64,000 nt of DNA from Planctomycetota bacterium (GTDB taxonomy: Bacteria; Planctomycetota; Brocadiia; JAADGH01): NCBI GenBank assembly GCA_013152475.1, contig JAADGH010000109.1, positions 8,247 to 72,246 on the forward strand, given 5' to 3'. Made by a program: the position numbers and the translations under genes. The notes beneath the pieces were generated by a model that saw only the letters and a list, made by a program, of their open reading frames with translations, was not told the origin of the DNA and did not search any database. The first letter of the stretch is position 1. Every line of letters begins with the position of its first letter. Below, piece after piece: positions 16,625 to 25,499 of this stretch.

Positions 16625-17692
16625 GTGAGTGAGGAGACCTTGACTCTCGGGATTATCGGCGCTGGAAACATCGCGACGCGGCATCTGGCCAATCTGGACT
16701 TCATCGGCGGCAATCGCGTAGTCGGCATTGCCGATATGAACCTGGACCTGGCGAAGGAGAAGGCCAATCCTGTCGGCGCGACGGCCTACGCCGACTGGCG
16801 GGAGATGCTTGACAAGGAGCCGCTCGACGGTGTGCTTCTCTGCACACCACCCGTCCTGCGCAAGGCCGTGTTCGAGGCGGCGGTCGAGAAGAAGGTGGCC
16901 GTATTCTGTGAAAAGCCCCCAGCCAGGAACGCCGAGGAGGCGCGGGAGATCACGAAAGTCGTCGAAGACTCCGGCATGATCTGCAGCGTCGGGTTCAACT
17001 GCCGCTATGCGCCGTCGGTCGATAAGTGCAAGGCGCTCATCGGCGACAAGAAGATCAACATCGTTCGCGCCGCCGTCATCAGTCCTGCCGCGCTGCCGGG
17101 CCCGGGCCGGCTGGAGGACTGGTTTTTCCTGAAGGAGAAGGGCGGCGGGTTGTTCGATGTCATGATCCATACGCTCGATCTTACACGGTATGTCGCGGGG
17201 GAAGTGGCGACCGTGCATGCTTTCGGGACGAATGTCATCATTCCGAAAAGCGAAACATTCACCATTGAAGAAACCATGTCGATCAACATGCTTTTCGACT
17301 CGGGCGCGACGGCGTCCGTCGTGAGCACGTGGGCCTGCGCGCAGGGCACGAGCGACCTGACGTTTTTCGGCGAAGATTTCCAGATCAGTCTCCGGCCGAT
17401 CCCGCCGAGGCTGAACGGCAAGATCGGCGCAAAAGGCGAAAAAGCCGAGAGCTGCGACGAAGACTTCCCCCAAGGTCCGGCCATGGGGCGCAGCGGGCAG
17501 GTCCATCCCAACCGCAAGCCGGAAGATCCCCCCGACCCGCCGCACCATGACGAGATGAAGGTCTTTCTCGAGGCCATCCGCACCGGCTCGATGGGGGCCA
17601 TCCGAAGCCCCTTTGCCGACGCAGCAGGGACGATGGCCCTGGTCGATGCGATCACGCGATCCATCGAATCGGGCAGTGTCGAGCAGGTCTGA
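16625..17692 (+). CDS. Gfo/Idh/MocA family oxidoreductase
   Basis: I start this 355-residue protein at GTG 16625, 7 bp after a GGAGG site; the ORF-track TTG lies in the promoter. It has the nucleotide-binding 'LGIIGAGNIATRHL', the 'FCEKPPARNAEEA' EKP motif and a C-terminal substrate domain with 'FDVMIHTLDLTRYVAGE'. The family acts on sugars and polyols with NAD(P). It is followed by an ASST-like gene 75 bp downstream, with a strong hairpin in between. It is distinct in sequence from the divergent neighbour, so this is not a simple tandem duplication. Confidence 0.92.
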   Translation: MSEETLTLGIIGAGNIATRHLANLDFIGGNRVVGIADMNLDLAKEKANPVGATAYADWREMLDKEPLDGVLLCTPPVLRKAVFEAAVEKKVAVFCEKPPARNAEEAREITKVVEDSGMICSVGFNCRYAPSVDKCKALIGDKKINIVRAAVISPAALPGPGRLEDWFFLKEKGGGLFDVMIHTLDLTRYVAGEVATVHAFGTNVIIPKSETFTIEETMSINMLFDSGATASVVSTWACAQGTSDLTFFGEDFQISLRPIPPRLNGKIGAKGEKAESCDEDFPQGPAMGRSGQVHPNRKPEDPPDPPHHDEMKVFLEAIRTGSMGAIRSPFADAAGTMALVDAITRSIESGSVEQV

Positions 17693-17710
17693 ATGAAAGC
17701 CCCAACGCAT

Positions 17711-17739
17711 CCTTCCGCAGGCTTGAAACCTGCGGAAGG
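17711..17739. repeat. Perfect 11-bp inverted repeat (hairpin)
   Basis: CCTTCCGCAGG, a 7-nt loop, and CCTGCGGAAGG form a perfect stem in the gap between the Gfo/Idh/MocA gene and the ASST-like gene. No T-run follows, so it is not a classical terminator. It may be an interspersed palindrome or an mRNA-processing hairpin. Confidence 0.8.
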
Positions 17740-17767
17740 GTCGGACACAGAAAGCGAGGCATGGATC

Positions 17768-18814
17768 ATGGCCAAATCCGGCGAGCTGAAAATCAACAAA
17801 CCCGAAAAGGTCCAGCCCGGCTACATCCTCTACTCGCCCTATGCGGGGCAGGGGTTCGTGCTGATTGACCGGGAGGCGAACATCGTCCACGAGTGGGCGA
17901 CGGGACGCTACACCAAGGTCGCGGAGCTACTGCCGGACGGCCGCATCCTCTACGCCCGCATGCGTGAGGGCGTCTTCGAGGCGGATTGGGATAACAACAT
18001 CCTCTGGTCCTATGCGTGCCGACAGCACCACGACTTCTGTCGGAAGGAGAACGGGAATACACTCATCGTCTGCAACGAGTTCGTCTTTATCGACCGCATC
18101 TGGCGCGGCGCGATGGACAAGAACGACCGGTTCATCGAGGTGGATCGCGACGGGAACATCGTTTGGGAATACCACCTCGACCAGGGCATCGACGACCTGT
18201 TCGCCCTCCTGCCCAAGTTCAAGCTCACCGAGGCGGAGGACTGGGCCCACAACAACACGATCGAGTCGCTGCCGGAGACGGAGCTTGGTCGGAAGGACGA
18301 GCGCTTCCGCGCGGGCAACGTCCTCTTCAGCGGGCGCAGCATCCACACCATCGGCGTCATCGACTACGACACCAAGCGGATCGTCTGGGCCTTCGGCGAG
18401 GGCGAGCTCGACGGCCAGCACATGCCGACGATGCTGCCGAGCGGGAACATCATGTGCTTCGACAACGGCACGTCTCGCGGATATTCGCGCGTGATCGAGA
18501 TCGAGCCGGCGAGCCGCGAGATCGTGTGGGAGTTCCGCATCCCCGACTACGCCTATGCGCGTGCGCTTTCCGGGCAGGAGCTTCTGCCGAACGGCAACAT
18601 CCTCATCTGCTGCGGCAACCCGGGTGCCACCCCGCCGAAGGACGGTCCCCCCGCCCACCCCACCGGCCTGTCGGGGATCATCATGGAGGTCACGCGCGAT
18701 GGAGAGATCGTCTGGGAACTGCACAACACGATTGATGGCCTGCGAAAGGCCTATCTGAAGGCGGTTTATCGCGCGGCGTTCTATCCGAAGGAAATGGTCG
18801 AGGCCCACCGGTAG
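17768..18814 (+). CDS. Arylsulfotransferase (ASST)-like beta-propeller protein
   Basis: I start at ATG 17768, after GAGG, because the ORF-track start lies upstream of the hairpin. The 348-residue product has the repeated strand pattern of ASST/Arylsulfotran propellers: 'ADWDNNILWSYACRQHHDFCRKENGNTLIV', 'VDRDGNIVWEYHL', 'VIDYDTKRIVWAFGEGELDGQHMPTMLPSGNIM' and 'EVTRDGEIVWELHN'. ASST enzymes move sulfate between phenols without PAPS, via a catalytic histidine. Whether this protein keeps that activity cannot be judged. No signal peptide is evident, whereas classical ASSTs are periplasmic. It sits between a sugar oxidoreductase and a PQQ-propeller protein. Confidence 0.72.
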   Translation: MAKSGELKINKPEKVQPGYILYSPYAGQGFVLIDREANIVHEWATGRYTKVAELLPDGRILYARMREGVFEADWDNNILWSYACRQHHDFCRKENGNTLIVCNEFVFIDRIWRGAMDKNDRFIEVDRDGNIVWEYHLDQGIDDLFALLPKFKLTEAEDWAHNNTIESLPETELGRKDERFRAGNVLFSGRSIHTIGVIDYDTKRIVWAFGEGELDGQHMPTMLPSGNIMCFDNGTSRGYSRVIEIEPASREIVWEFRIPDYAYARALSGQELLPNGNILICCGNPGATPPKDGPPAHPTGLSGIIMEVTRDGEIVWELHNTIDGLRKAYLKAVYRAAFYPKEMVEAHR

Positions 18815-18851
18815 GCAGCCTTCGCGAGAAAACGCCCAGAAAGGAACGCTC

Positions 18852-21800
18852 ATGTATGACAGACGGATAGCGTTGTCGGCCAGGGTGGGCATGAAGCGTA
18901 TCGGGTGGTTGGTGATCCTTCTGGGGTTGGGGAGCTCCGTGGCCGCGGGACCGGGCCGGAAGATCATCACAGCCACTGGCCGCGACCGCGGGGTGCTGGT
19001 CGTGGTGGGCAGCGGCGGCGCCGATGTCGCGATCGACCTCGTCAAGAACGGACGTTTCATCTCGCGTGTCCTGGGCTTAAAGGGGGAGGCGGTCGGAGCC
19101 GCGCGCGAGAAGATACGCAAGGCCGGGGTCTACGGCGAGCGGCTCGCCGTGATGGAGGGGAGCGCCAAACGCCTGCCGTTTGGAGACGGGGTGGTCGATC
19201 TGCTGGTGCTCACCGATGGGAGTGCAGGCCCGGGCGTGGACGAGATTGCCCGCGTATTGGGCCTCGACAGTGTCGCCTACGTGCAGAACGCCGGGAAGCT
19301 GAAGAGCAAGCTTTTGTCGGACAGGCGTTTCAAGACCAAGGTGAGCGGCGACGCACTGATCGCGTTCAAGCAAGCGCCCAAGGGCATTGACGATTGGACC
19401 CACATTCGCCACGGCGCCGACAACAATCCGAGGTCGGTGGACCAACTGGCCGGCCCGCCGTATCAAACTCAATGGCTCGCCGGACCGCTCAAGTCGCGCT
19501 CGCATTATCTGGGCCACGCCTTGGTCTGCAACGGCCGCTTCTTTTACACCGACTACATGCAGACGACCGCGAGAGGCTACCGGGACAAGACGCAGACCAT
19601 CCAGCACCAAATGATCTTCGCCTTCGATGCCGACAACGGCTTCCCGCTCTGGGAGAAACACGTCCCGGTTCCTCCCGGCTTTCGCGAAGCGCCGCGCAAC
19701 ATGGGCTGGCTGGCGGCGGAGGGTGATCGGTTGTTCAACATAGGGGCAGGTGAAGGATGCCAGGTGATCGAGGCCGCCACGGGCAAGGTCCTGCGCACCA
19801 TCGGGCGGGGCAAATGGCGCTGGGTCGCCCTTGCGGAGGGCAAGCTGCTCGGCATTGTGGATGGGAGCCTTCGGGCATTCAACCCGAAGAACGGCAGGAA
19901 ACTCTGGGCGGTCCCCGTGAAGGGACGGCTCAACTGGGGGTCGCCGGTGGCGCTTGGCGGACGCGTGCTGCTCCACTACACGGACCAGGGCGGACGCGCC
20001 CAGGCGATTGACCTGGCCTCGGGCAAAGTGCTGTGGGAAAAGAAACATCCGGAGCTTGTTTTCAACTACGGCGACGCGGCCGGGTGGAAAGATCTCTACG
20101 TCCTGTCGGGCTGGGATGTTCACAAGAAAGTCGGGAAGGCGCTGGCTCTCCGAAGCAAGGACGGGACCATTGCCTGGAAACTGGACCAGACACTCGGCTC
20201 TACCGGCTTCGTCCTCGGCGACACGATCTGCGGCGGGATCTACGAGAAGAACAGGAAGGGACGCTATCCCGATTTCGTGATGGTTGACACGGCGACAGGA
20301 AAGATCAAGGACCGCATCGGCAACCGGCCGATGATGCGCTGCGTCAGGCTGACCGGGCTGCGGGACTGGCTCTGCACCTCGGGCGGGCTGGTCATGCTCA
20401 ACTACAAGACAAAGGAGCAGTATTGGTATCCCGACTTCCGTTCCTCGTGCGTCGCCGGGGCGATCCACGGCAACGGTTATACCTATATACTGCCCAACGA
20501 ATGCTTCTGCTCGCACACGGTGGCGGGCCTCGTGGCCCTGTCGCCGATTGGGAAAAAGAGGGCGTCGTCCAGGCGAGGCAAGGTTCGCAGCTTCGTGAAA
20601 GGGCCGGGCGCGGTCGGGGGGCGAAGCGACGGCGACTGGCCGACCTATCGGCATGACGCCGGGCGCAGCGGGATGAGCGAAAAGGCGATACCGACGCCGA
20701 AGAAGATCTGTTGGAAAGCGACGGTGGGGGGCGCGCCCACCGCGCCGATCGTCGCGGATGGCTTGGTGTTCGTGGCCAACGACCAGCACGAGTTGAAAGC
20801 GTATGAGGCCAAGAGTGGCCGGCTCAAGTGGCGGTTCACCGCCGGCGGCGCGATCACAAAGGCCCCGACCTTCGCGTCAGGCGCCGTGTTCTTCGGCGCG
20901 GCCGACGGTTGGGTGTACGCCGTTCAGGCGGAGTCCGGCAAGCTCGCCTGGCGCCGCCGGATCGTGCCCGACGCCGACTACATCCTGGCGTACGGGCGGC
21001 TGCGCTCGCGTGCGCCGATCAATACGAACGTGTTCGTCGACAAAGGAATCGCCTGGGTCTGCGCGGGCGGCGTCTCGTACGACGGGATCGTGCTGGCCGG
21101 TCTCGACGTGAAGAGCGGGAAGGTGGTCGCGAAGAACGATGAGTTGGGGCTGGACGTCGAAGAGATTACCCAGACCGGCGACACGGGCAAGAAGCAGGAT
21201 CGTCCGATGGGACTGGCGCCCCGGGGGGCGATCGTCGCCACGGACCGATATCTGATCGTCCCCAATGGCTACGGGCAGCCGCTGGCGATCGAACGCGACA
21301 ACTCGCTCCGCCGGATACGGCTTGGCAGCGGCCAGGCGCAGGGCAATCGGCTGAGCCTCGCCGGTGACTACCTGTTCGTCGGCATGCCTCCGGTCGGCGA
21401 CTCGGTCTCCACCATGTGGGGTCGCGGCGGCGGGTACTCCGTTTACAGTATGAGCCGTTATGGGCGCGAGGTCTCCGGCCGCGAGGCCAAGGGCGTGAAG
21501 GTCGAGGCGCACACCTACAGCGACCCGCACCCCCAGTACTTCTATCGCGTGCCTTTTGCGCACGGCGGCCCCCTCGTCACCCGAGGCGAGGACGTGATCG
21601 GCGCGGCTTGGCGGGCCAGCGGCACGGACATCGCGCGTGTTTCAATCGGCGGCTCCGACTTGCGCAAGCTCGTCTATGACGTAAAGTGGGTGACGCGCAT
21701 ACCGATGATCGCGCGAGCGGCCGTGCGCGCGGGTGACTCGTATTACGCGGTGGGCGAAGGCCAGGACTCGGACGGGAAATGCAACGGCAAGGGCCTGTTC

Positions 21801-21944
21801 GTAGCGCTCGATGCGAACGACGGCAAGGTCGCCGGGCGTTTGCCGCTGAAGGGCCGCCCCCGTGCCGACGGATTTGCGGCGGGCGAAGGCAAGCTCTTTG
21901 TCGTGACCGAGGAGGGCCTGCTGCTCGCCCTCGACTCTTATTGA
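18852..21944 (+). CDS. Exported PQQ-like beta-propeller with N-terminal methyltransferase-like domain
   Basis: The protein has 1030 residues. An AGAAAGGAAC ribosome site favours ATG 18852, although ATG 18891 would start directly at the signal peptide 'MKRIGWLVILLGLGSSVAAG'. Residues of about 35-165 look like a class I SAM methyltransferase fold: motif I 'VLVVVGSGGADVAIDLVKN', then 'LGLKGEAVGAAREKIRKAG' and 'AKRLPFGDGVVDLLVL'. After 'KGIDDWTHIRHGADNNPRS' the protein becomes a PQQ-type propeller with repeats such as 'LFAFD'-like and 'YEAKSGRLKWRF', 'YAVQAESGKLAWRR'. The second propeller half opens at 'GDWPTYRHDAGRSGMS'. A methyltransferase-like fold outside the cytosol is odd, since SAM is not expected there, so it may be a binding domain. 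Confidence 0.8.
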   Translation: MYDRRIALSARVGMKRIGWLVILLGLGSSVAAGPGRKIITATGRDRGVLVVVGSGGADVAIDLVKNGRFISRVLGLKGEAVGAAREKIRKAGVYGERLAVMEGSAKRLPFGDGVVDLLVLTDGSAGPGVDEIARVLGLDSVAYVQNAGKLKSKLLSDRRFKTKVSGDALIAFKQAPKGIDDWTHIRHGADNNPRSVDQLAGPPYQTQWLAGPLKSRSHYLGHALVCNGRFFYTDYMQTTARGYRDKTQTIQHQMIFAFDADNGFPLWEKHVPVPPGFREAPRNMGWLAAEGDRLFNIGAGEGCQVIEAATGKVLRTIGRGKWRWVALAEGKLLGIVDGSLRAFNPKNGRKLWAVPVKGRLNWGSPVALGGRVLLHYTDQGGRAQAIDLASGKVLWEKKHPELVFNYGDAAGWKDLYVLSGWDVHKKVGKALALRSKDGTIAWKLDQTLGSTGFVLGDTICGGIYEKNRKGRYPDFVMVDTATGKIKDRIGNRPMMRCVRLTGLRDWLCTSGGLVMLNYKTKEQYWYPDFRSSCVAGAIHGNGYTYILPNECFCSHTVAGLVALSPIGKKRASSRRGKVRSFVKGPGAVGGRSDGDWPTYRHDAGRSGMSEKAIPTPKKICWKATVGGAPTAPIVADGLVFVANDQHELKAYEAKSGRLKWRFTAGGAITKAPTFASGAVFFGAADGWVYAVQAESGKLAWRRRIVPDADYILAYGRLRSRAPINTNVFVDKGIAWVCAGGVSYDGIVLAGLDVKSGKVVAKNDELGLDVEEITQTGDTGKKQDRPMGLAPRGAIVATDRYLIVPNGYGQPLAIERDNSLRRIRLGSGQAQGNRLSLAGDYLFVGMPPVGDSVSTMWGRGGGYSVYSMSRYGREVSGREAKGVKVEAHTYSDPHPQYFYRVPFAHGGPLVTRGEDVIGAAWRASGTDIARVSIGGSDLRKLVYDVKWVTRIPMIARAAVRAGDSYYAVGEGQDSDGKCNGKGLFVALDANDGKVAGRLPLKGRPRADGFAAGEGKLFVVTEEGLLLALDSY

Positions 21945-21971
21945 GCTTTGCACAAGTATAAGGAAAGTCTC

Positions 21972-23312
21972 TTACGGCTTGCACATCTCCCACGGCCACT
22001 TCACATCCATGCGCAGCTTGAAACGGCCGCTGCTGTCCCTCACCCAGACCTCCGGCTCGGCGCGGTCGGGGTGGGGGTTGGGGACCGTTCCCTTGAGGAT
22101 GGGGTCGTTGGTGCTGGTCATCCAGTGAAGGAGGTGGTTGCGCAGTTGGGCCTTGAGCTGGGCCTTGCACGGGTCGTCGGCAAGATTGTTCATCTCGTCG
22201 GGATCGGCCTGGAGGTCGTAAAGCTCCTCGCGGGGCAGCGGACTGGAATAGTACTCCTCCGTCAGACCCGCACCGTACCGCGAGATCGCGCCGCCCTCGA
22301 CGATCATGGGGATGGGACCACAGTAGTTGATGATGTACTTGTGGTCCTTTGTGCGAATGGCGCGCATGGGTCGGTATTGGGTGTGCCAGGTCATCTCGGC
22401 GAAAATTTCCCTGCGCGGCTCGTGCGGTTTGTCGAACAGAAGGTTGGCGAAGCTCCGGCCGTGGAGGCGAATCGGCTTCTTGACCTCGGCGATGTCCAGG
22501 ATCGTGGGGAAGAGGTCCACGTTGCTGAGCAAGGCATCGGTCCGAACTCCGCCCCGCAGCACACGCGGCCACCGCATCATCATGGCGATCTTGATCCCGG
22601 AATCGTAGAGCGTGGTCTTCGCCCGTGGCAGGGCCGCGCCGTGGTCGGTAGTGAAGATGACGAGCGTGTCGTCGGCCAAGCCGCTCTTGTCGAGCGCGTC
22701 GAAGATGCGGCCCATCTGCCGGTCGGCTTCCTTTATATTATTATAGAACACGGCCAGGTCGCGCCGGGCCGCTTCACAGTCGGGGAGATACGGCGGCATC
22801 TGGATCCGTTTCATCACCTCCGGGTCGTACGTCTCGCCATAGGGCCGATGCACGTCGGATGTGCCGATGGCAAGGAAGAACGGAGGGTCGTTGGCCGACG
22901 CGTTTGCGAAAAACGATTCGGCCTCCTCCGCCACATACTTCGCGTGCCTGCTTTTCGACCGGATGTCGTCGTAGCCCTCCCGCGCGGAATCGTTGCACTC
23001 GTGCTGCAGGCCGAAGAGGTGGGTCGTATATCCTCCCTGTTTAAGGAGTTGCGGCAGCGTGATAGCATCGCGGTCCATGTCGAATCCGCGGTGCGTCAGG
23101 CCGAGGACGCCGGTCGAGTGGGGCATCAGGCCGGTGACCATGCTGGCCCGGCTCGGGGAACATTGCGGCGCGGTGCAGAAGTAGTTGTCGAACACCACCC
23201 CCTGCCGGGCAAGGCCATCGAGGCATGGCGAGCTTACATCCTCACGACCATAGCACCCCAGCCAATCGCCAAGGTCGTGCCAGGTGATGAGAACGATGTT
23301 GGGTCTATGCAC
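21972..23312 (-). CDS. Sulfatase (formylglycine-dependent)
   Basis: The start is the GTG at 23312 ('MHRPNIVLITWHDLGDWLGCYG'), placed after AAGGAAG; an earlier GTG at 23333 would add seven residues containing that site. The 446-residue protein carries the sulfatase signature C-S-P-S-R (C51-R55), where the cysteine is converted to formylglycine, and the metal-binding 'FTTDHGAALPRAKTTLYDSGIK'. The closest subgroup by eye is heparan-N-sulfatase-like. It would release sulfate from a sulfated sugar. No signal peptide is visible, unlike many planctomycetal sulfatases, so it may act on imported fragments. It lies 92 bp downstream of a Tat-exported epimerase-like gene on the same strand. Confidence 0.92.
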   Translation of the reverse strand: MHRPNIVLITWHDLGDWLGCYGREDVSSPCLDGLARQGVVFDNYFCTAPQCSPSRASMVTGLMPHSTGVLGLTHRGFDMDRDAITLPQLLKQGGYTTHLFGLQHECNDSAREGYDDIRSKSRHAKYVAEEAESFFANASANDPPFFLAIGTSDVHRPYGETYDPEVMKRIQMPPYLPDCEAARRDLAVFYNNIKEADRQMGRIFDALDKSGLADDTLVIFTTDHGAALPRAKTTLYDSGIKIAMMMRWPRVLRGGVRTDALLSNVDLFPTILDIAEVKKPIRLHGRSFANLLFDKPHEPRREIFAEMTWHTQYRPMRAIRTKDHKYIINYCGPIPMIVEGGAISRYGAGLTEEYYSSPLPREELYDLQADPDEMNNLADDPCKAQLKAQLRNHLLHWMTSTNDPILKGTVPNPHPDRAEPEVWVRDSSGRFKLRMDVKWPWEMCKP

Positions 23313-23374
23313 GGATCTTCCTTGTTCCTCCACGTACGGAGGCAGTGACTGTTAAACGGACACCTCTTGTGTGC

Positions 23375-23398
23375 CACGCCCAAACTTGTTTGAGCGTG
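23375..23398. repeat. Short imperfect palindrome
   Basis: CACGC-CC-AAAC, TT, GTTT-GA-GCGTG. It resembles the two palindromes at 33168-33193 and 33225-33247, which share the CTCAA/TTGAG core. It lies in the gap between the epimerase-like and sulfatase genes. Confidence 0.55.
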
Positions 23399-23404
23399 TT
23401 CTTC

Positions 23405-24298
23405 TTACGCCTTTTCCCACTGTTTTCGGAGCAGCTTCGCCGCAGCAGGGATGGTTTCCTTGCGGTCGCCCTTCGAGCCACACTCGAGGCTGATGTAGTC
23501 CTGATAGCCGATCATCTTCAGGCCGCGGAAGCCTTCGATGTAGTTGTCGCCCTCATCCTCGCCAGGCATCTTTCGGTTCTTCCGGCTGGCCATGTGCATG
23601 TGGTGGAGGAGCTCCCCACCGGAGATGACCGCGCCCATGTCGCTGGTTTCCTCCCAGGTCATATGCCAGAAGTCCCCCATGCAACCCACGCCCGGGCTGC
23701 CCACATCGCGGCAGATGGCGGCGGCATCGGCGACGAGGCGGAGGAAGTGGGCCTCCTTGCGATTCAACGGCTCGAGCAGAACTCGCGACTTCACGCTCAC
23801 GGCATGTTCGGCGACCTCCTTCAGCAGCTCGACGATCACTTTGCGGGCCTCCCAGTAGGGTAGCACCTTTGCCTTCTTGAATGCGGGGACCATGATGACC
23901 CCTGTGCTGCCCAGTGCGCCTGCTGCCGTGAGGATTTCTTTCAGCGAATCCACGCATTTTCGCCGGACCGATTCCTGGTCGGAGATAATGCTGCCCTTCG
24001 CCCCGCCGCACACGGCGCTGATCTTGATCTTGCGCCCCTGCAGGGCCTTTTGGATCTCTTCCTCACGACCGAGGAGTTTGCCTCCGTGAAGCTCCAAGCC
24101 GACATAGCCGTGCTGCTCCAGGAAGTCCAGCTTCTCCGGCAAGGTTTTGAAAGGCGGCCGGCTCTCCTGACAGGATAGCTTCAGCACGGCCTTCTGCGGC
24201 GGGTCGGGCACTTCCATCGCACTCACCTTGCGTGCCATCAGCCCGCCGGCGCCGGCGGCGGCCGACACCTGCATAAACTCTCGACGCCCGATCTTCAT
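23405..24298 (-). CDS. Tat-exported sugar phosphate isomerase/epimerase-like TIM barrel
   Basis: The start is ATG 24298 after AGGAGGAATA. The N-terminus 'KIGRREFMQVSAAAGAGGLMA' is a twin-arginine signal, so the folded protein should be exported. The remaining part of the 297 residues fits the AP-endonuclease-2/xylose-isomerase TIM barrel: 'DFLEQHGYVGLELHG', 'LLEPLNRKEAHFL', 'GCMGDFWHMTWEE' and 'YISLECGSKGDRKET', which contain the expected acidic and histidine metal ligands. Family members isomerise or epimerise sugars, or cleave C-O bonds in 3-keto-glycosides. It is upstream of the sulfatase on the same strand, and the two could act on the same glycan. Confidence 0.88.
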   Translation of the reverse strand: MKIGRREFMQVSAAAGAGGLMARKVSAMEVPDPPQKAVLKLSCQESRPPFKTLPEKLDFLEQHGYVGLELHGGKLLGREEEIQKALQGRKIKISAVCGGAKGSIISDQESVRRKCVDSLKEILTAAGALGSTGVIMVPAFKKAKVLPYWEARKVIVELLKEVAEHAVSVKSRVLLEPLNRKEAHFLRLVADAAAICRDVGSPGVGCMGDFWHMTWEETSDMGAVISGGELLHHMHMASRKNRKMPGEDEGDNYIEGFRGLKMIGYQDYISLECGSKGDRKETIPAAAKLLRKQWEKA

Positions 24299-24400
24299 CA
24301 GTATTCCTCCTACCGAACAGGTCCTTGTCAACGAACGGGCCGGCGTCTCAAGACGATATGTTGATGTGTAGTAGATAGTTCTTAATCTGCTACACAGGAG

Positions 24401-24856
24401 CTATGTCTCCGCCATCGACTTCACAACAATCACGGTGCACTCCGCCTCGTCCAGGATGAACTGCCGCTCGTGTGGAACCAGGTCACGCTTCAACATGGAC
24501 CGCCGCCACGAGGCCATGACGAGGGCGTCCACCTTCCGGACGCGGGCCTCCTGGAGCACCACCTTGTGGATCAATCCCTTCAGGACAGTCTTCTCCAGCG
24601 CCACGCCCGCCTTGTCGGCCAGTTTTTGTGCATGGTTCAGATAGCGGCCGGCGTCGGCCTCAAGCTGCTTCTCATACGACGCCCGCTCCTCCTCCACGAA
24701 GATGCCCTGCGCCAGCAGACGGCTGAGGGTATCGGTGTCCACAACCGCCGCTCCGATCAGTTGGGACTTCCCGCCGCGCGCCATCTCGATGGCGAACTCG
24801 GCCGCATCGGGCCACCCTCTCCCCCCGTCCAGCACGAGCAGGATTTTGTCAAACAT
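24401..24856 (-). CDS. Universal stress protein (UspA-like) at the end of the V-ATPase operon
   Basis: The 151-residue protein has the Usp alpha/beta fold: '[25 protein letters not shown]' at the start, a central 'LADKAGVALEKTVLKG' and the terminal strand 'AECTVIVVKS'. The usual ATP-binding signature G-2X-G-9X-G-(S/T) is missing: the corresponding stretch reads 'ASWRRSMLKRDLVPHERQFI'. It is therefore probably a non-ATP-binding Usp acting through protein contacts. It overlaps the 3' end of atpD by 8 bp, so it belongs to the ATPase transcript and is probably translationally coupled to subunit D. Confidence 0.82.
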   Translation of the reverse strand: MFDKILLVLDGGRGWPDAAEFAIEMARGGKSQLIGAAVVDTDTLSRLLAQGIFVEEERASYEKQLEADAGRYLNHAQKLADKAGVALEKTVLKGLIHKVVLQEARVRKVDALVMASWRRSMLKRDLVPHERQFILDEAECTVIVVKSMAET

Positions 24857-25499
24857 GGTCCTTCCTTGCCTCTTCTCGTTGGGCCGTCAGCCGCGCCTTT
24901 AGCATTTTCATCACAAAAAACGCCTCGCGCTCCTTCTCTTCGAGCGTCGAGATGATGTGGTCCTGCGTCTCCTTGTAGTCGGGGATGAATATCTTTTCCA
25001 GCGCGTTCACGCGCCGCTGCGTCTTTTTCACCTCCCGCGCCAGGCGCCACACCTTCGTCTCCACCTCCGCCAGCTCGCGGATGCCGTCGAGCGCATCGAG
25101 AAAACACCGCGTCGCCTCATCGGTGCGCGGGGAGCTCGACGCCATGCTGTAGCGCACGCCCATCTCCTCGTGCTTCGCCTCGACCGCCGGCATGCTGATC
25201 CCCATCAGACGATGCAGGGAGATGTCCACCTTGTGATCGTACTGCGCGTGGACCGCCTCCCGGCCCAGCTCGAAGGCCCCCGATTCCAGCATGGCCTGCT
25301 CCAGGGCCCGATAGGCGGCCTTGAGCTTCTCCGCCACCTCCTCCTGGATGCTCCGCGCCCGGTGCACCAAACGCATCAGCTCCATGATCAGGATCTCGCG
25401 CTTCTGGTCGAGCAGGTCGAACCCCTCCTCGGCAAAGGCCAGCTCGCGCTTGAGCCGGAAGTAGCTTGTCTTGGTGAGCGGGACGTTCAGCTTGGCCAT
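24849..25499 (-). CDS. atpD: V-type ATP synthase subunit D (central rotor stalk)
   Basis: The 216-residue protein is predominantly long coiled coil with the family's '[20 protein letters not shown]', '[14 protein letters not shown]' and the C-terminal '[27 protein letters not shown]'. Subunit D forms the rotating shaft within the A3B3 hexamer. The length is standard. It overlaps atpB upstream by 13 bp and the Usp gene downstream by 8 bp, so translation of all three is probably linked. Confidence 0.96.
   Translation of the reverse strand: MAKLNVPLTKTSYFRLKRELAFAEEGFDLLDQKREILIMELMRLVHRARSIQEEVAEKLKAAYRALEQAMLESGAFELGREAVHAQYDHKVDISLHRLMGISMPAVEAKHEEMGVRYSMASSSPRTDEATRCFLDALDGIRELAEVETKVWRLAREVKKTQRRVNALEKIFIPDYKETQDHIISTLEEKEREAFFVMKMLKARLTAQREEARKDHV

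Noticed and set aside
17711-17739. Rho-independent terminator
   Set aside because: The stem is strong, but no run of T follows on either strand, and the gene downstream seems co-transcribed.
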